DNA of 64,000 bases from Frondihabitans sp. PAMC 28766 (GCF_001577365.1 NZ_CP014513.1:620001-684000); one strand, 5' to 3'; numbered from the stretch's first letter, positions 16,283 to 25,000 are shown. The notes: generated from the letters alone by a model not told the origin. A program made the numbers and translations.

Positions 16283-16789
16283 TCACAACAGGCCCGACTC
16301 GGCGAGGCCCGCCTGGAAGATCGTCTCGATGCGCAGCAGGGCGATGTCGCGCAGCTGCTCGCCGACGATGGCGAGCTCGGTGGCGTCGTCGAGCTCGAGG
16401 CGGCGAGTCAGCTCACCGAGCACCTCGGCGCGGGTGCGGCCGGCGGCGCGGATGAGGAAGACGCGGCCGAAGCGCAGTTCGTAAGCCTCGTTGCCCCGGG
16501 CGATGGCCGCGGCGAGGGCTTCGTCGTCGGCATCGGGGGCGGACTGTTCGCTGCGGCTGAGCGACTCCGCGCGCGACGAGCCGGCGGGTTGCTCGCCGAT
16601 GCGAGGGTGGGCGGCGACGGCCTCGTCGATCTCGGCGGGGGTCAGAGGCGTCGCGGCGTCGTAGGCGGCCATCACGAGCGAGTCGAGGTCGGAGTACGGC
16701 GCCTTGGCAGCCACGGCGTCGACCCAGCGCTCGACGTGAAGGGCGGCCCGGAGCTTGTCGCGGAGGTCGTTGGCGTTGGCGTCGCTCAT
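16283..16789 (-). CDS. uraD: 2-oxo-4-hydroxy-4-carboxy-5-ureidoimidazoline decarboxylase
   Basis: 168-aa OHCU decarboxylase, giving S-allantoin. The signature HPRIGE with catalytic His lies at about residues 61-66; GNEAYELRFGRVFLIRAAGRT and the C-terminal LRDIALLRIETIF helix are conserved. A Ser/Ala-rich insert (SSRAESLSRSEQ) follows HPRIGEQ. First gene of the uraD-uraH pair. Its start is divergent from mocA across a gap containing a hairpin. Confidence 0.93.
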   Translation of the reverse strand: MSDANANDLRDKLRAALHVERWVDAVAAKAPYSDLDSLVMAAYDAATPLTPAEIDEAVAAHPRIGEQPAGSSRAESLSRSEQSAPDADDEALAAAIARGNEAYELRFGRVFLIRAAGRTRAEVLGELTRRLELDDATELAIVGEQLRDIALLRIETIFQAGLAESGLL

Positions 16790-16817
16790 GGTCCGTCCAC
16801 TGTAGCGCCGCGCCCGG

Positions 16818-16876
16818 CCCCTCCTTTCCGGCGCGATCCCTCCGTCGGGGAGGCGGGGATCTGCCGAAAGAAGGGG
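16818..16876. repeat. Imperfect long hairpin in the uraD-mocA divergent gap
   Basis: CCCCTCCTTTCCGGC (16818-16832) pairs with GCCGAAAGAAGGGG (16863-16876) with one bulge, and GATCCCTCC/GGCGGGGATC forms an inner stem. It resembles the other single-copy intergenic hairpins of this window, but it lies between divergent starts, so it may be regulatory rather than a terminator. Confidence 0.45.
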
Positions 16877-16893
16877 TGGGGAAGGATGGGGGG

Positions 16894-17574
16894 ATGACGA
16901 TCGAACGGCGACTGAGCGGCATCGTGCTCGCTGCCGGCGCCGGGTCGCGCATGGGCCGGCCGAAGGCCCTCATGCGCGACGGGGCCGGCAACCCGTGGGT
17001 GCAGTCGGCCGTCGAGCTGCTGAGAGGCGCAGGATGCGACGACGTCACCGTCGTGCTCGGGGCCGCTGCTGCCGAGGCACGCGGGCTGGTGCCGGCAGGG
17101 GCGCTCGTAGTCGAGGTCCCCGACTGGGCGACCGGGCAGGCGGCGAGTCTGCGCGCGGGGCTCGCGGCGGTGGTCGCTCGCGGGGGCGAGGCCGCCGCCG
17201 CCGACGCGCGTGGCGAGGCAGCACCCGCCGCACCCGCACCCGCCCCCGCCGACGCGCGTGGCGAGGCAGCACCCGCCGCACCCGCACCCGACGCAGTGCT
17301 CATCACCCTCGTCGACCTGCCCGAGCTGCCCGTGTCGGTCGCCCAGCGCGTCGTCGACGGCGGCCTGGGCCCCGGCATTCTGAGACAGGCCGTCTTCGGC
17401 GGGAGGCCCGGGCATCCTGTGCTCATCGGGCGCGACCACTGGCCAGCGCTGTTGGCGCAGCTCGCCGCACCGAGCGAGGCCGACCGCGGCGCGCGCCCCT
17501 ACCTCGTCGCTCACGGGGTGACGGCAGTCGAATGCGCCGACCTCTCGCCCGGCGACGACGTCGACACCCCGTGA
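16894..17574 (+). CDS. mocA: Molybdenum cofactor cytidylyltransferase-like protein (MocA/NTP transferase)
   Basis: 226-aa MobA-like nucleotidyltransferase. N-terminal GIVLAAGAGSRMGRPKAL is the nucleotide-binding loop; LITLVDLPELP carries the metal-binding Asp and GGRPGHPVLIG follows. MocA transfers CMP to Mo-molybdopterin, producing the MCD cofactor used by xanthine dehydrogenase-family enzymes, which are encoded next door on the other strand. A 48-bp direct duplication inserts two ADARGEAAPAAPAP units before the VDLPE strand. ATG 16894 is preceded by AAGGA; the earlier in-frame ATG 16876 would translate the binding site itself. Confidence 0.82.
   Translation: MTIERRLSGIVLAAGAGSRMGRPKALMRDGAGNPWVQSAVELLRGAGCDDVTVVLGAAAAEARGLVPAGALVVEVPDWATGQAASLRAGLAAVVARGGEAAAADARGEAAPAAPAPAPADARGEAAPAAPAPDAVLITLVDLPELPVSVAQRVVDGGLGPGILRQAVFGGRPGHPVLIGRDHWPALLAQLAAPSEADRGARPYLVAHGVTAVECADLSPGDDVDTP
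17200..17295 (+). repeat. 48-bp in-frame direct duplication inside mocA
   Basis: Two adjacent 48-bp units start at 17200 and 17248 and encode ADARGEAAPAAPAPAP and ADARGEAAPAAPAPDA. They are identical for most of their length, so the event is recent. It lengthens a surface loop by 16 residues without breaking the frame. Confidence 0.85.
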
Positions 17575-17627
17575 GACCTCAGAATCGGCGGAAGAACGAG
17601 CCCGAAACGCGTCGATTGTGAGGTCTC
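17573..17627. repeat. Single-copy long inverted repeat between mocA and XDH
   Basis: GAGACCTCAGAATCG (17573-17587) pairs with CGATTGTGAGGTCTC (17613-17627) with one mismatch; the loop is about 25 nt. It starts within the mocA stop region and ends 6 bp before the XDH stop, so it lies at two converging 3' ends and may end both transcripts. Confidence 0.6.
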
Positions 17628-17633
17628 GACGGG

Positions 17634-20435
17634 CTACGGCTGCTGCAGCAGGCGCCAAAGGCGATCGCGCGACATCGGCAGCTCGTGGGGTCGCACGCCG
17701 ATCGCGTCGCGGATGGCGTTCGCCAGCGCGGGCGCCACGGGGTTGTAGGGCGCCTCGCTCATGCTCTTCGCGCCGAGCGGCCCGAGCTCGTCATGGGTCG
17801 CCGCGAAGTGCACCTCGGTGACCGGCAGGTCGGAGAACTTCGGAAAACGGTAGTTGCGGAATGCGGTGGTCGTGACGGCCCCGGCGCCGTCGTTCAGCAC
17901 CTCTTCGTAGAGCGACGTGCCGATCGCCTGCCCGGTGCCGCCCTCGACCTGGCCCCGCAGCTGCTCGGGGTTGAGCACCGTGCCGGCATCTGCCGCCTGG
18001 ACGGAGCGCAGGATCCTGACCTCACCGGTGGCCGTGTCGACCGCGACCCGGAAGCCGTGCACGTTGAACGCGACCGACCGCGGCGTGCCGTCGTGGCTGC
18101 CGTCGGCGACGAGCGGGCCGCCCGCCAGGAGCTCCGCGAAGGTGACCAGCCGACCCGCACCCCAGGTGCCGGACGGCACGAGCACCCCGTCGGGTAGGAG
18201 CTCGCCGGTGGCGAGCATGGTGTGCGCCGGCACCGCGGGATCCTGGCCCGTGTCTCCGACCCCGGTGACCAGAGCGCTGGCGCGGACGAGCATCGCGCCC
18301 TTGAGCTTGTTGGCCGCGGCGAAGAGGGCTTTGCCCGCGACGACGACCCCGGCCGAGCCGAAGGCCCCGGTGTCGTAGCGGGCGACGTCGGTGTCGGACT
18401 GCCGGATGATCACGCGGTCGGGCGTCGTGCCGAGCGCGCTGGCCGTGAGCTGCGCGTGCACCGTGGTGGTGCCGTTGCCGAACTCGGCGGTGCCGACGCC
18501 GATCGTGTAGCGGCCGTCGGCGCCGAGCGACACGGTGGTGTCGGCGAAGTGCCCGCGCGGCGGCATGGTCGCGATCATCGCGATGCCCATGCCCTCGCCG
18601 AATCGCCAGGTGGGGCCGACCGGCACATCGGTCTCGCCGACGAGCGACCCGGAGTCGGCAGGCGGAGGCCCCGCCAGCGCGTTCTGCACCAGGTCGAGGC
18701 ACTGGTCGAGGCCGTAGCTGCCGATCAGCAGGTCGGTCTCTTCGTCGGGGTCGATCACGATCATCGGGTCGCCGGCCACGATCACATTGCGGCGACGGAA
18801 GTCGAACGGGTCGATGCCGAGCTTGCGGGCGAGCTCGTCCATTGCCGATTCGACGGCGAAGACGACCTGGCCGAGGCCGTAGCCGCGGAAGGCTCCGCTC
18901 GGCACGTTGTTGGTATAGACGCTCTCGGCGTCGACCCGCTTGTTGGGTGCGCGGTAGACCGCGATGGACTCCCCGACGCTGTGGAACATGACGCCGACGC
19001 CGTGGTTGCCGTAGGCGCCGGTGTCCATCAGCTCGTCGACGGCGAGGGCGGTCAGGACGCCGTCGGCGGTCGCTCCGACCTTGACGCCCACCCGCATCGG
19101 GTGCCGGGTCGGCGCCATCGTGAACTCGTCTTCACGCGTGAACTCGTACTGCACCGGCTGCCTGGTGCGCAGCACGGCGAGGGTGACGAGGTCTTCGGTG
19201 AGCAGCTCCTGCTTGCCGCCGAAGCCGCCGCCGACGCGGGCGGCGTAGACGCGAACCCGGTCAGGATCGAGGTCGAAGATGTGGCAGAGCTCGTCGCGCA
19301 CCAAGAACGGCACCTGCGTGCTCGTCCGCACCACGAGTCGCCCGGCATCGTCGAGCCACGCCCGCGCGGCGTGCGTCTCGAGGGCGGCGTGCGTGACGCG
19401 CTGGGTCTGCCAGGTGCCCTCGACCGTGGCGTGAGCGCTCGCCAGCGCGGCCTCGACGTCGCCGAGCTCGCCGTGCATCTGCGCGACCACGTTGCGGTGC
19501 GGCTCGGAGATGCGCGACTCGGGGCCCTTCTCGCCGTGGACGAGCGGCGAGCCGGGCTCGCGGGCGACGGCAGGATCGAAGACGGCCGGCAGCGCCTCGT
19601 ATTCGACGTCGATCTCGCGCAACGCGAGCTCGGCGATCCGCACGCTGTCCGCCACGACTGCCGCCACGCGCTGGCCGCGGAAGCGCATCACCGTGTCGAA
19701 GACGAGAGTGTCATCGGGGTCGTCGTTGCGGTCTTCGTGCCGCCCGGTCGAGAAGAGGGTCGCGGGCGAGTCGCGGTGCGTCAGCACGGTCGTGACGCCC
19801 CCCATCGCCTCCGCCCGGCTGGTGTCGATCGACAGGATGCGGGCGTGCGCGTGCGGGCTCTTCAGTACGGCGAGGTGCAGCAGCTTGGTCGGCGACTTGA
19901 AGTCGAGCGTGTACTCCTCGGTGCCGGTCACGACGCGCAGGCCGGCGGGGGCCTTCGTCGACGTGCCTGCCGCCTTGCCGGCCTCCGGCATCACCGTGTT
20001 CGTGACGCCGCAGATCGCGTCGCGCACCGAGCGGTAGCCGGTGCACCGGCAGAGGTTGCCCTTGAGCAGGCGGGGCAGGTCGGTCGGGTCGGCCTTCTGC
20101 TCGTCGGTGAACGTCGAGGCGGTCACGATCATGCCGGCGGTGCAGAACCCGCACTGCAGCCCCGCGGCGTCGACGAACTGCTGCTGCATCGGGTGCGGGT
20201 GTTCTGGCGTCCCGAGACCGGCGACGGTGGTCACACGCTTGCCGTCGAGCCGGTGGGCGGGGTAGATGCACGAGTGCACAGGATCACCGTCGACCAGCAC
20301 CGAGCACGCCCCGCAGTCGCCCGCATCGCAGCCCTTCTTCACCTCGAAGTGGTCGAGCTCGCGCAGAAGGGTGCGCAGCACCTGGCCCGGCTGGGGCGTG
20401 GCGTCGAGCTCTTCGCCGTTGACGTCGAACCTCAC
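17634..20435 (-). CDS. Xanthine dehydrogenase-family subunit, fused 2Fe-2S and molybdopterin domains
   Basis: 933-aa molybdenum hydroxylase subunit. Residues 1-155 hold both 2Fe-2S clusters: Cys36, 41, 44 and 56, then Cys95, 98, 129 and 131 (QCGFC ... LCRCTGY). Residues about 160-930 are the molybdopterin-binding domains, with VYAARVGGGFGGK, SGAFRGYGLGQ, and near the C-terminus GPLGAKSMSEAPY with the active-site Glu. Hydroxylates hypoxanthine/xanthine to urate, matching the neighbouring urate genes. The FAD domain is on a separate gene overlapping by 4 bp (ATGA). Fusion of Fe-S to Mo with separate FAD differs from both XdhA/XdhB and three-subunit forms. Mo cofactor supply comes from mocA and xdhC. 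Confidence 0.93.
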   Translation of the reverse strand: MRFDVNGEELDATPQPGQVLRTLLRELDHFEVKKGCDAGDCGACSVLVDGDPVHSCIYPAHRLDGKRVTTVAGLGTPEHPHPMQQQFVDAAGLQCGFCTAGMIVTASTFTDEQKADPTDLPRLLKGNLCRCTGYRSVRDAICGVTNTVMPEAGKAAGTSTKAPAGLRVVTGTEEYTLDFKSPTKLLHLAVLKSPHAHARILSIDTSRAEAMGGVTTVLTHRDSPATLFSTGRHEDRNDDPDDTLVFDTVMRFRGQRVAAVVADSVRIAELALREIDVEYEALPAVFDPAVAREPGSPLVHGEKGPESRISEPHRNVVAQMHGELGDVEAALASAHATVEGTWQTQRVTHAALETHAARAWLDDAGRLVVRTSTQVPFLVRDELCHIFDLDPDRVRVYAARVGGGFGGKQELLTEDLVTLAVLRTRQPVQYEFTREDEFTMAPTRHPMRVGVKVGATADGVLTALAVDELMDTGAYGNHGVGVMFHSVGESIAVYRAPNKRVDAESVYTNNVPSGAFRGYGLGQVVFAVESAMDELARKLGIDPFDFRRRNVIVAGDPMIVIDPDEETDLLIGSYGLDQCLDLVQNALAGPPPADSGSLVGETDVPVGPTWRFGEGMGIAMIATMPPRGHFADTTVSLGADGRYTIGVGTAEFGNGTTTVHAQLTASALGTTPDRVIIRQSDTDVARYDTGAFGSAGVVVAGKALFAAANKLKGAMLVRASALVTGVGDTGQDPAVPAHTMLATGELLPDGVLVPSGTWGAGRLVTFAELLAGGPLVADGSHDGTPRSVAFNVHGFRVAVDTATGEVRILRSVQAADAGTVLNPEQLRGQVEGGTGQAIGTSLYEEVLNDGAGAVTTTAFRNYRFPKFSDLPVTEVHFAATHDELGPLGAKSMSEAPYNPVAPALANAIRDAIGVRPHELPMSRDRLWRLLQQP

Positions 20436-21271
20436 GCGGTCACCTCCGTCGCATCGCCGGAGACGCTTAGCTCGGCCAGGATCTCGAGGGCGAACTGCTT
20501 CGAGACCGCCTCGCGCCAGTCCGGCGCGCCGTGGGGGTCGTCATACCATCCCGGGAATACGTCTATGCCGGCCACGGCATGTTCGAGGGCGGCCGCCGTC
20601 GGGAGGCCGTCGAAGCGGAGTTGCACCGGGGCAGGTGTCGCGGCGGTGACGGTGAACACCACCGCGCTGGCGGCGTCCGCCCGCCCGATCACGAGGCTGC
20701 CCGAGCGGCCCAGGTTCGACAGGGCGATTCGCCGGAATGCGAACCGGCTGCGGAGCGACGCCAGCGGGATCTCGATGGCACGCAGGATCTCGCCCTCACC
20801 GAGAGCGGTCTGGCGCACTCCCGTGACGAACTCGGCCACTGGCATCCTGCGCTCTCTGTCATCGGGGCCCCAGATCAGAGCGGTGGCGTCGAGGGCGGAC
20901 ATCAGCGAGGTCATGGCTCCCGCCGGCAGGGCCGTGGCGATGTTGCCGCCGACCGTTGCGATGTTCCAGATCTTGAAGCTCATCAGCAGCGAGTTCGCGC
21001 ACAGGCCGAACAGCGGGTGGGCCGCCCAGTCGGCATCGGGAAGGATGCGGGTCAGCTCGGCCAGCGTGCACGTGGCGGCGATCACGAGGTGGGTGTCGGT
21101 GCGCGTGACCGGCTCCCAGCCGAGAGCGGTCAGGTCGACGAGCCCGGTCAGGCCGGGCTGTGCCTCCGAGAAAAGCCACGTGCCGCCGCCGAGCGGGCGC
21201 TCGCCCGGCCCGAACGAGATCTCGGCCCGGGTGCGCGGCACCCGCGTCTGCTGCACTTCGATGAGGTCCAT
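20432..21271 (-). CDS. Xanthine dehydrogenase-family FAD-binding subunit
   Basis: 279-aa CoxM/XdhB-type FAD subunit that passes electrons from the Fe-S clusters to NAD+ or another acceptor. FAD motif WNIATVGGNIATA and the strand ERPLGGGTWLF at the N-terminus are present; the CO_deh_flav_C region includes FAFRRIALSNLG. ATG 21271 begins MDLIEVQQTR, the usual family start; the longer open frame covers GC-rich intergenic sequence. First gene of the two-gene XDH operon. Confidence 0.9.
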   Translation of the reverse strand: MDLIEVQQTRVPRTRAEISFGPGERPLGGGTWLFSEAQPGLTGLVDLTALGWEPVTRTDTHLVIAATCTLAELTRILPDADWAAHPLFGLCANSLLMSFKIWNIATVGGNIATALPAGAMTSLMSALDATALIWGPDDRERRMPVAEFVTGVRQTALGEGEILRAIEIPLASLRSRFAFRRIALSNLGRSGSLVIGRADAASAVVFTVTAATPAPVQLRFDGLPTAAALEHAVAGIDVFPGWYDDPHGAPDWREAVSKQFALEILAELSVSGDATEVTA

Positions 21272-21465
21272 TGTTCGGCCAGTCAACATCACGGATGTTT
21301 CGGGGGTGTTGCTCGACGCGCCGCGGGGGTGGTGCGCCGCGGGCTCCGGCTCGCGCCGCCGGATGCCGTGGTGCGGAATGGGGCGCGCGGTGCGCGGTGC
21401 GCGGTGCGCGGTGCGACCTGAGCACGCCCGGCGAGTCGCCCCGGCCCGGAACCACCCGGGGCCGG

Positions 21466-21515
21466 TCGAACCACGTGATCCAGTGGCGCGAACGGGAACG
21501 CGTGGCGCGACCCGA
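21466..21515. repeat. Diverged family D palindrome
   Basis: Around CGAACCACGTGATCCAGTGG and AACGCGTGGCGCGAC the sequence resembles the two D copies at 42957-43087. It lies in the 290-bp gap between the XDH FAD subunit and the decayed amidohydrolase. The rest of that gap holds a GCGCGGT microrepeat (21380-21415) and no gene. Confidence 0.45.
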
Positions 21516-21602
21516 GCCGCCCCGGCGAGCTGCGGAGTGCCGGGCGCGTGACATGCCCGACACGTGACAGTGCTAGAAACGCAGGATGCTGCGGAGCCCA
21601 GG

Positions 21603-22924
21603 ATGCTGACGATCACCGGCGCCACGACGACCGTGATCGACGAGACGACGGAGATCGACAACGGCACGGTCACGATCGACGGCGGCCGCGTGGTCGAGAC
21701 CGGCTCCGTGTCGGGCGTTGCCGACGACGAGACGCTCGACGCCACCGACTGCATCGTCACGCCGGGGCTCGTCAACGCACACCACCACCTGCTGCAGAGC
21801 GCCTTCCGCACCCTGCCGGGCACCCGCGGCGTGCCGATGGCGGAGTGGCTGCCGACGATGGCGGCGGCGTACGGCACGGCCGGGATCGATGCGTCTCTGC
21901 TCGCGGCGAGCGCCGCCGTCGGGATCGCCGAGGGTCTGCTGAGCGGCGTCACCACGGTGGCCGATCATCAGCTGAACTGGCCCGGGCCCGAGGCCTCCAT
22001 CGCCGACCGCACGGCGATCGCGCAGGCCGTCGCCGATGCGGCAGCGACGCTGGGTGGCCGCCTCGTTTTCGTGCGGGGGTCGGCGCGCGACGACCCGGCC
22101 CAGGCCGCGGAGTCGGCCGAAGCGATCGTCGGCGCCCTCGTGCCCGGCGCCCCCGGCGGTGTGCGCGACGACGGCATGCTCCAGATCGCGGTCGGCCCGG
22201 CCGGGGTGCACAGCGACAGCCGCGAGACGTTCGAGCTGCTCGGCGAGGTCGCCGCCCGGCACGGGCTGCGCCGACGCACGCAAGCCAACGAGCAGGTCGA
22301 CACGGCGATCGCCCTCGAACGCTACGGCCGCCGGCCCTCGACCTGCTCGAGGAGTGGGGCTGGCTCGCACCCGACGTGACGATCGCGCACCTGTGCGACG
22401 TGACCGGACCCGAGATCCTGCGGCTTGCTGCTTGTGGGGTCACGGCCACCCACGCGCCCGGCTGCGACCTGCCGATGGGCTGGGGCATCGCGCCGGTCGC
22501 GGCGCTCCGGGCGGCGGGGGTCACCGTGGGGCTCGGCACCTCCGGAGGCGGCAGCAACGACGCGGGGCACCTGCTGGCCGACGCCCGGCTCGCGATGCAG
22601 GTGGCGCCGCTGGTCGGGCCTCCGATCGAGGCTCGCGCGATCCTGGGCATGGCGACGGCGGGCGGTGCAGCGGGGCTCGGGCGGCAGGATCTCGGGCATC
22701 TCCGCCCTGGCGCTCGGGCCGACCTCTGCGTGTGGGACGTGTCGGGCGTGGCCGACGCCGGTGTCGCCGACCCGGTCGCGGGGTTGCTCTGGGCCTCGCC
22801 CGGGCGTCGCCCGCGCCACGTGGTGGTGCAGGGGCGCGTCGTCGTGCGCGACTACGAGCTGGTGACCGCGGACGAGGGTTCGCTCGTGGCTGCGCTGCGC
22901 GCGCGGGTGCCTCGGCCCCGCTAG
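21603..22924 (+). pseudogene. Decayed 8-oxoguanine/guanine deaminase-like amidohydrolase
   Basis: Amidohydrolase-superfamily enzyme related to 8-oxoguanine deaminase (COG0402). The N-terminal part has VTPGLVNAHHHLLQSAF with first metal histidines. The frame breaks at CCC 22335-22337: one added base joins GRRP to LDLLEEWGWLAPDVTIAHLC and reading continues to 22924. Besides this indel, the expected metal-binding H-x-H (HTHANE-like) reads RTQANE, needing two substitutions, and the usual Asp near GSASND reads TSGGGSND. The loss of ligands argues for real decay rather than only a sequencing error. ATG 21603 is preferred over GTG 21564. If intact it would have served purine deamination next to XDH. 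Confidence 0.65.
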
Positions 22925-22945
22925 CCGGGCCGCGCTGGCCGTCTG

Positions 22946-23007
22946 GCCTTACCTTTCCGGCAGACCCGCCTCGCCCGGGCTGCCCGCCCGCGCCGAAAAG
23001 GTAAGGC
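22946..23007. repeat. Single-copy intergenic inverted repeat
   Basis: GCCTTACCTTTCCGGC (22946-22961) pairs with GCCGAAAAGGTAAGGC (22992-23007), one mismatch, loop of 30 nt rich in C/G. It lies just after the amidohydrolase stop in a 329-bp gap between convergent genes. Confidence 0.65.
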
Positions 23008-23063
23008 TGCTGCCCCGAGGCAGTGCCCCGCGGCCGCTCCGTCGGTTCGCGCCCCGCCGCAGC

Positions 23064-23205
23064 CGTCGAATGCGCCGAACGGGCATGAACGCACCCGTCT
23101 CGGCCTGGCCCGATGCGTTCGCGTCCCCTCGGCGGCCCGCGCCGTCGAGTGCGTGGATTCCGGTGCGAAACAGGCTCGGGGGGGCTGGATTTTGCGCATT
23201 CGACG
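23064..23205. repeat. Single-copy 142-bp inverted repeat
   Basis: CGTCGAATGCGC (23064-23075) pairs perfectly with GCGCATTCGACG (23194-23205). Nothing coding is seen between. It shares the gap with the element at 22946, so two unrelated palindromic units sit side by side. Confidence 0.5.
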
Positions 23206-23253
23206 AAGGGGCGTCGCGACCGGGTGGCTCGAGGCAGGCAGGCACGCCGCGCG

Positions 23254-24282
23254 CTAGAGGTCGAGCACCAGCCGCGGGCAGGCGGCCCGCGAGACGCAGA
23301 CGTACATGACGTCGTTCGCCTCCTGCTCGTCGGGGGTCAGGATCGAATCGCGGTGGTCGACCTCGCCCTCGAGCACGACGGTCTCGCAGGTGCCGCACGT
23401 CCCTTCGCGGCAGCTCGACAGCACGAGTGCCCCGGCCTCTTCGGCGACCTCCAGGATGCTGCGCGACGGCGGCACGGTGACCGTCACGCCGGTCGCGGCG
23501 AGCTCCACCTCGAACGACGAGTCGAGCACCGGCGCCCCGACCTCGCGCGGCGTGAAGCGCTCGACGACGACCTGCCGCCCGGCGCCGGCCAGTTCAGTCG
23601 CCTCGATCAGGCGCGACGGCCCGCAGCAGTAGGTCGTGGTGAACGGCGGCATGTCAGCGAAGAGCCCGACGAGGTCGAGGCGCGCGCCCTCGTCGGCGGC
23701 ATAGACGCGCAGCGCGTCGCCGTGCTCCCGTGTGAGCACGGTGAGCAGCGCCATCGTCGACCGCGAGCGCCCGGCGTAGTGCAGCTGGTAGGGCACTCCG
23801 GCCCGACGAGCCGCTGCGGCCATCGACGAGATCGCCGTGATGCCGATGCCGCCCGCCACGAAGACGGAGGAGGTGCCGTGCGTGGGCACGAACTCGAAGT
23901 GGTTGCGGGGGCCGGCCACGGTGACGAGCGAGCCGGCCAAGAGGGTGGAGTGCAGCCACTCCGAGCCACCGCGGCCCGACGGCTCTCGCAGCACGCCGAT
24001 CGTCCAGGTGGCGGCCCGGCCCGGGGAGGGTGCGCCGACGAGCGAGTACTGCCGGACATCCCCGTCGGGCAGGGCGACGTCGATGTGCGACCCGGCGGTC
24101 CAGCCCGGCAGAGTGCCCGCCCGATCCTGCCGCCCGTCGCCCGAGGCCGCTGCCGTCGGAGCGGCGACTGGCCCCAGCTCGAACAGCTCGACGCCGTCGG
24201 CCCCCGGCCGGCGCGACAGCACCCGCACGTCGAACTGCGTCTCGTGCAGCCCGTCGACTTCTGACGAAGACGCCCGGCTCAC
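23254..24282 (-). CDS. PDR/VanB-type ferredoxin reductase (FMN/NAD + 2Fe-2S)
   Basis: 342-aa electron-transfer protein: flavin-binding barrel with QYSLVGAPS, NAD-binding domain with FVAGGIGITAISSM and TTYCCGPSRLIEA, and a C-terminal plant-type 2Fe-2S ferredoxin with CREGTCGTCETVVLEG plus a downstream Cys (YVCVSR). This is the phthalate-dioxygenase-reductase/VanB layout that feeds Rieske oxygenases or P450s. No oxygenase component lies beside it in this window. GTG 24282 overlaps the stop of the XRE-cupin gene by GTGA, so the two are cotranscribed. Confidence 0.9.
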   Translation of the reverse strand: MSRASSSEVDGLHETQFDVRVLSRRPGADGVELFELGPVAAPTAAASGDGRQDRAGTLPGWTAGSHIDVALPDGDVRQYSLVGAPSPGRAATWTIGVLREPSGRGGSEWLHSTLLAGSLVTVAGPRNHFEFVPTHGTSSVFVAGGIGITAISSMAAAARRAGVPYQLHYAGRSRSTMALLTVLTREHGDALRVYAADEGARLDLVGLFADMPPFTTTYCCGPSRLIEATELAGAGRQVVVERFTPREVGAPVLDSSFEVELAATGVTVTVPPSRSILEVAEEAGALVLSSCREGTCGTCETVVLEGEVDHRDSILTPDEQEANDVMYVCVSRAACPRLVLDL

Positions 24283-24797
24283 AGCGACGCCGGCTTCTCT
24301 TCGACGACGAACAAACGGTTGCCGCCCTCGTCGACCGCCGACCAGCGATGCGGGGTGCCACCGGTGTGGTAGATCGAGTCGCCGGGCACCAGGATGCGGG
24401 TCTCGTCGCCTTCGAGATCGACCAGCACGGTGCCGTCGACGACGTGCGCGAACTCGTCTTCGGCGTGGCTCAGGTGGTCGCCCGGGTCGGCGTTCGCGCC
24501 GCGCACCTCCATCGGGAGAAACCGACGGGTGCCGTGCACGAGCAGCCGCGCCTCGGCCTGCCCGTACGACTCGCGCGACGAGCCGAAAGCCCACGCGATG
24601 CGCCCGAGCGAGACCATGCTGGGCCGCCCGAATCCCCGTTCGAGCTGCGAGAGGAACGCGTGCGACAGCGAGGCCCGCGCGGCGAGCTGCACGAGGGTGA
24701 GACCGCGAGCGCGCCGCAGCTGACGGATGCGGCGCCCGACCGACAGCGTCTGCTGGTCGATGGCGCTCGGGGTCGAGGCGGGGGCGAGCGAAGTGAC
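24279..24797 (-). CDS. XRE-cupin transcriptional regulator (start codon uncertain)
   Basis: N-terminal XRE helix-turn-helix (VGRRIRQLRRARGLTLVQLA, then SHAFLSQLERGFGRPS) and C-terminal cupin_2 (GDHLSHAEDEFAHVVDG, VPGDSIYHTGGTPHRW), a layout used for small-molecule-sensing catabolic regulators. The HTH needs residues upstream of the first standard start (GTG 24692). In frame, a perfect AAGGAGG lies 5 nt before a GTC codon at 24797, which would give a 172-aa protein. GTC is not a normal start, so a base error (GTG) or a rare start is possible. Overlaps the reductase gene; divergent from the amidohydrolase at 25001, which it probably controls. Confidence 0.8.
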   Translation of the reverse strand, partial: VTSLAPASTPSAIDQQTLSVGRRIRQLRRARGLTLVQLAARASLSHAFLSQLERGFGRPSMVSLGRIAWAFGSSRESYGQAEARLLVHGTRRFLPMEVRGANADPGDHLSHAEDEFAHVVDGTVLVDLEGDETRILVPGDSIYHTGGTPHRWSAVDEGGNRLFVVEEKPASL

Positions 24798-24906
24798 GGG
24801 AGCCTCCTTGCGGCGGTGAGCCAGGGGCCGCGGGGCGATGGAGAGGGACGGGCAAAGGGACCAGGCTTGTGTACCACGCGCGACAGCCGCCGACGCCTCC
24901 TTTCAT

Positions 24907-24955
24907 CGGGTCGAAACGGTCGCGTTACCGGGCCGAAACGCCGCCTCCGTAGATT
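24907..24955 (+). promoter_or_regulatory. Promoter region with direct repeats upstream of the amidohydrolase
   Basis: Two direct repeats, GTCGAAACGGTCGC (24910-24923) and GCCGAAACGCCGC (24932-24944), precede a TAGATT -10 box (24950-24955). They are candidate sites for the divergent XRE-cupin regulator. Confidence 0.4.
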
Positions 24956-25000
24956 CACCGGTGTTGAAGGCATGAACGTCCACGATCGATCGAGGCAGCG

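Noticed and set aside
18222..21551. 1109-codon open frame on the plus strand
   Set aside because: It is antisense to the xanthine dehydrogenase genes, has no recognisable domain and reflects third-position GC bias of the true genes.
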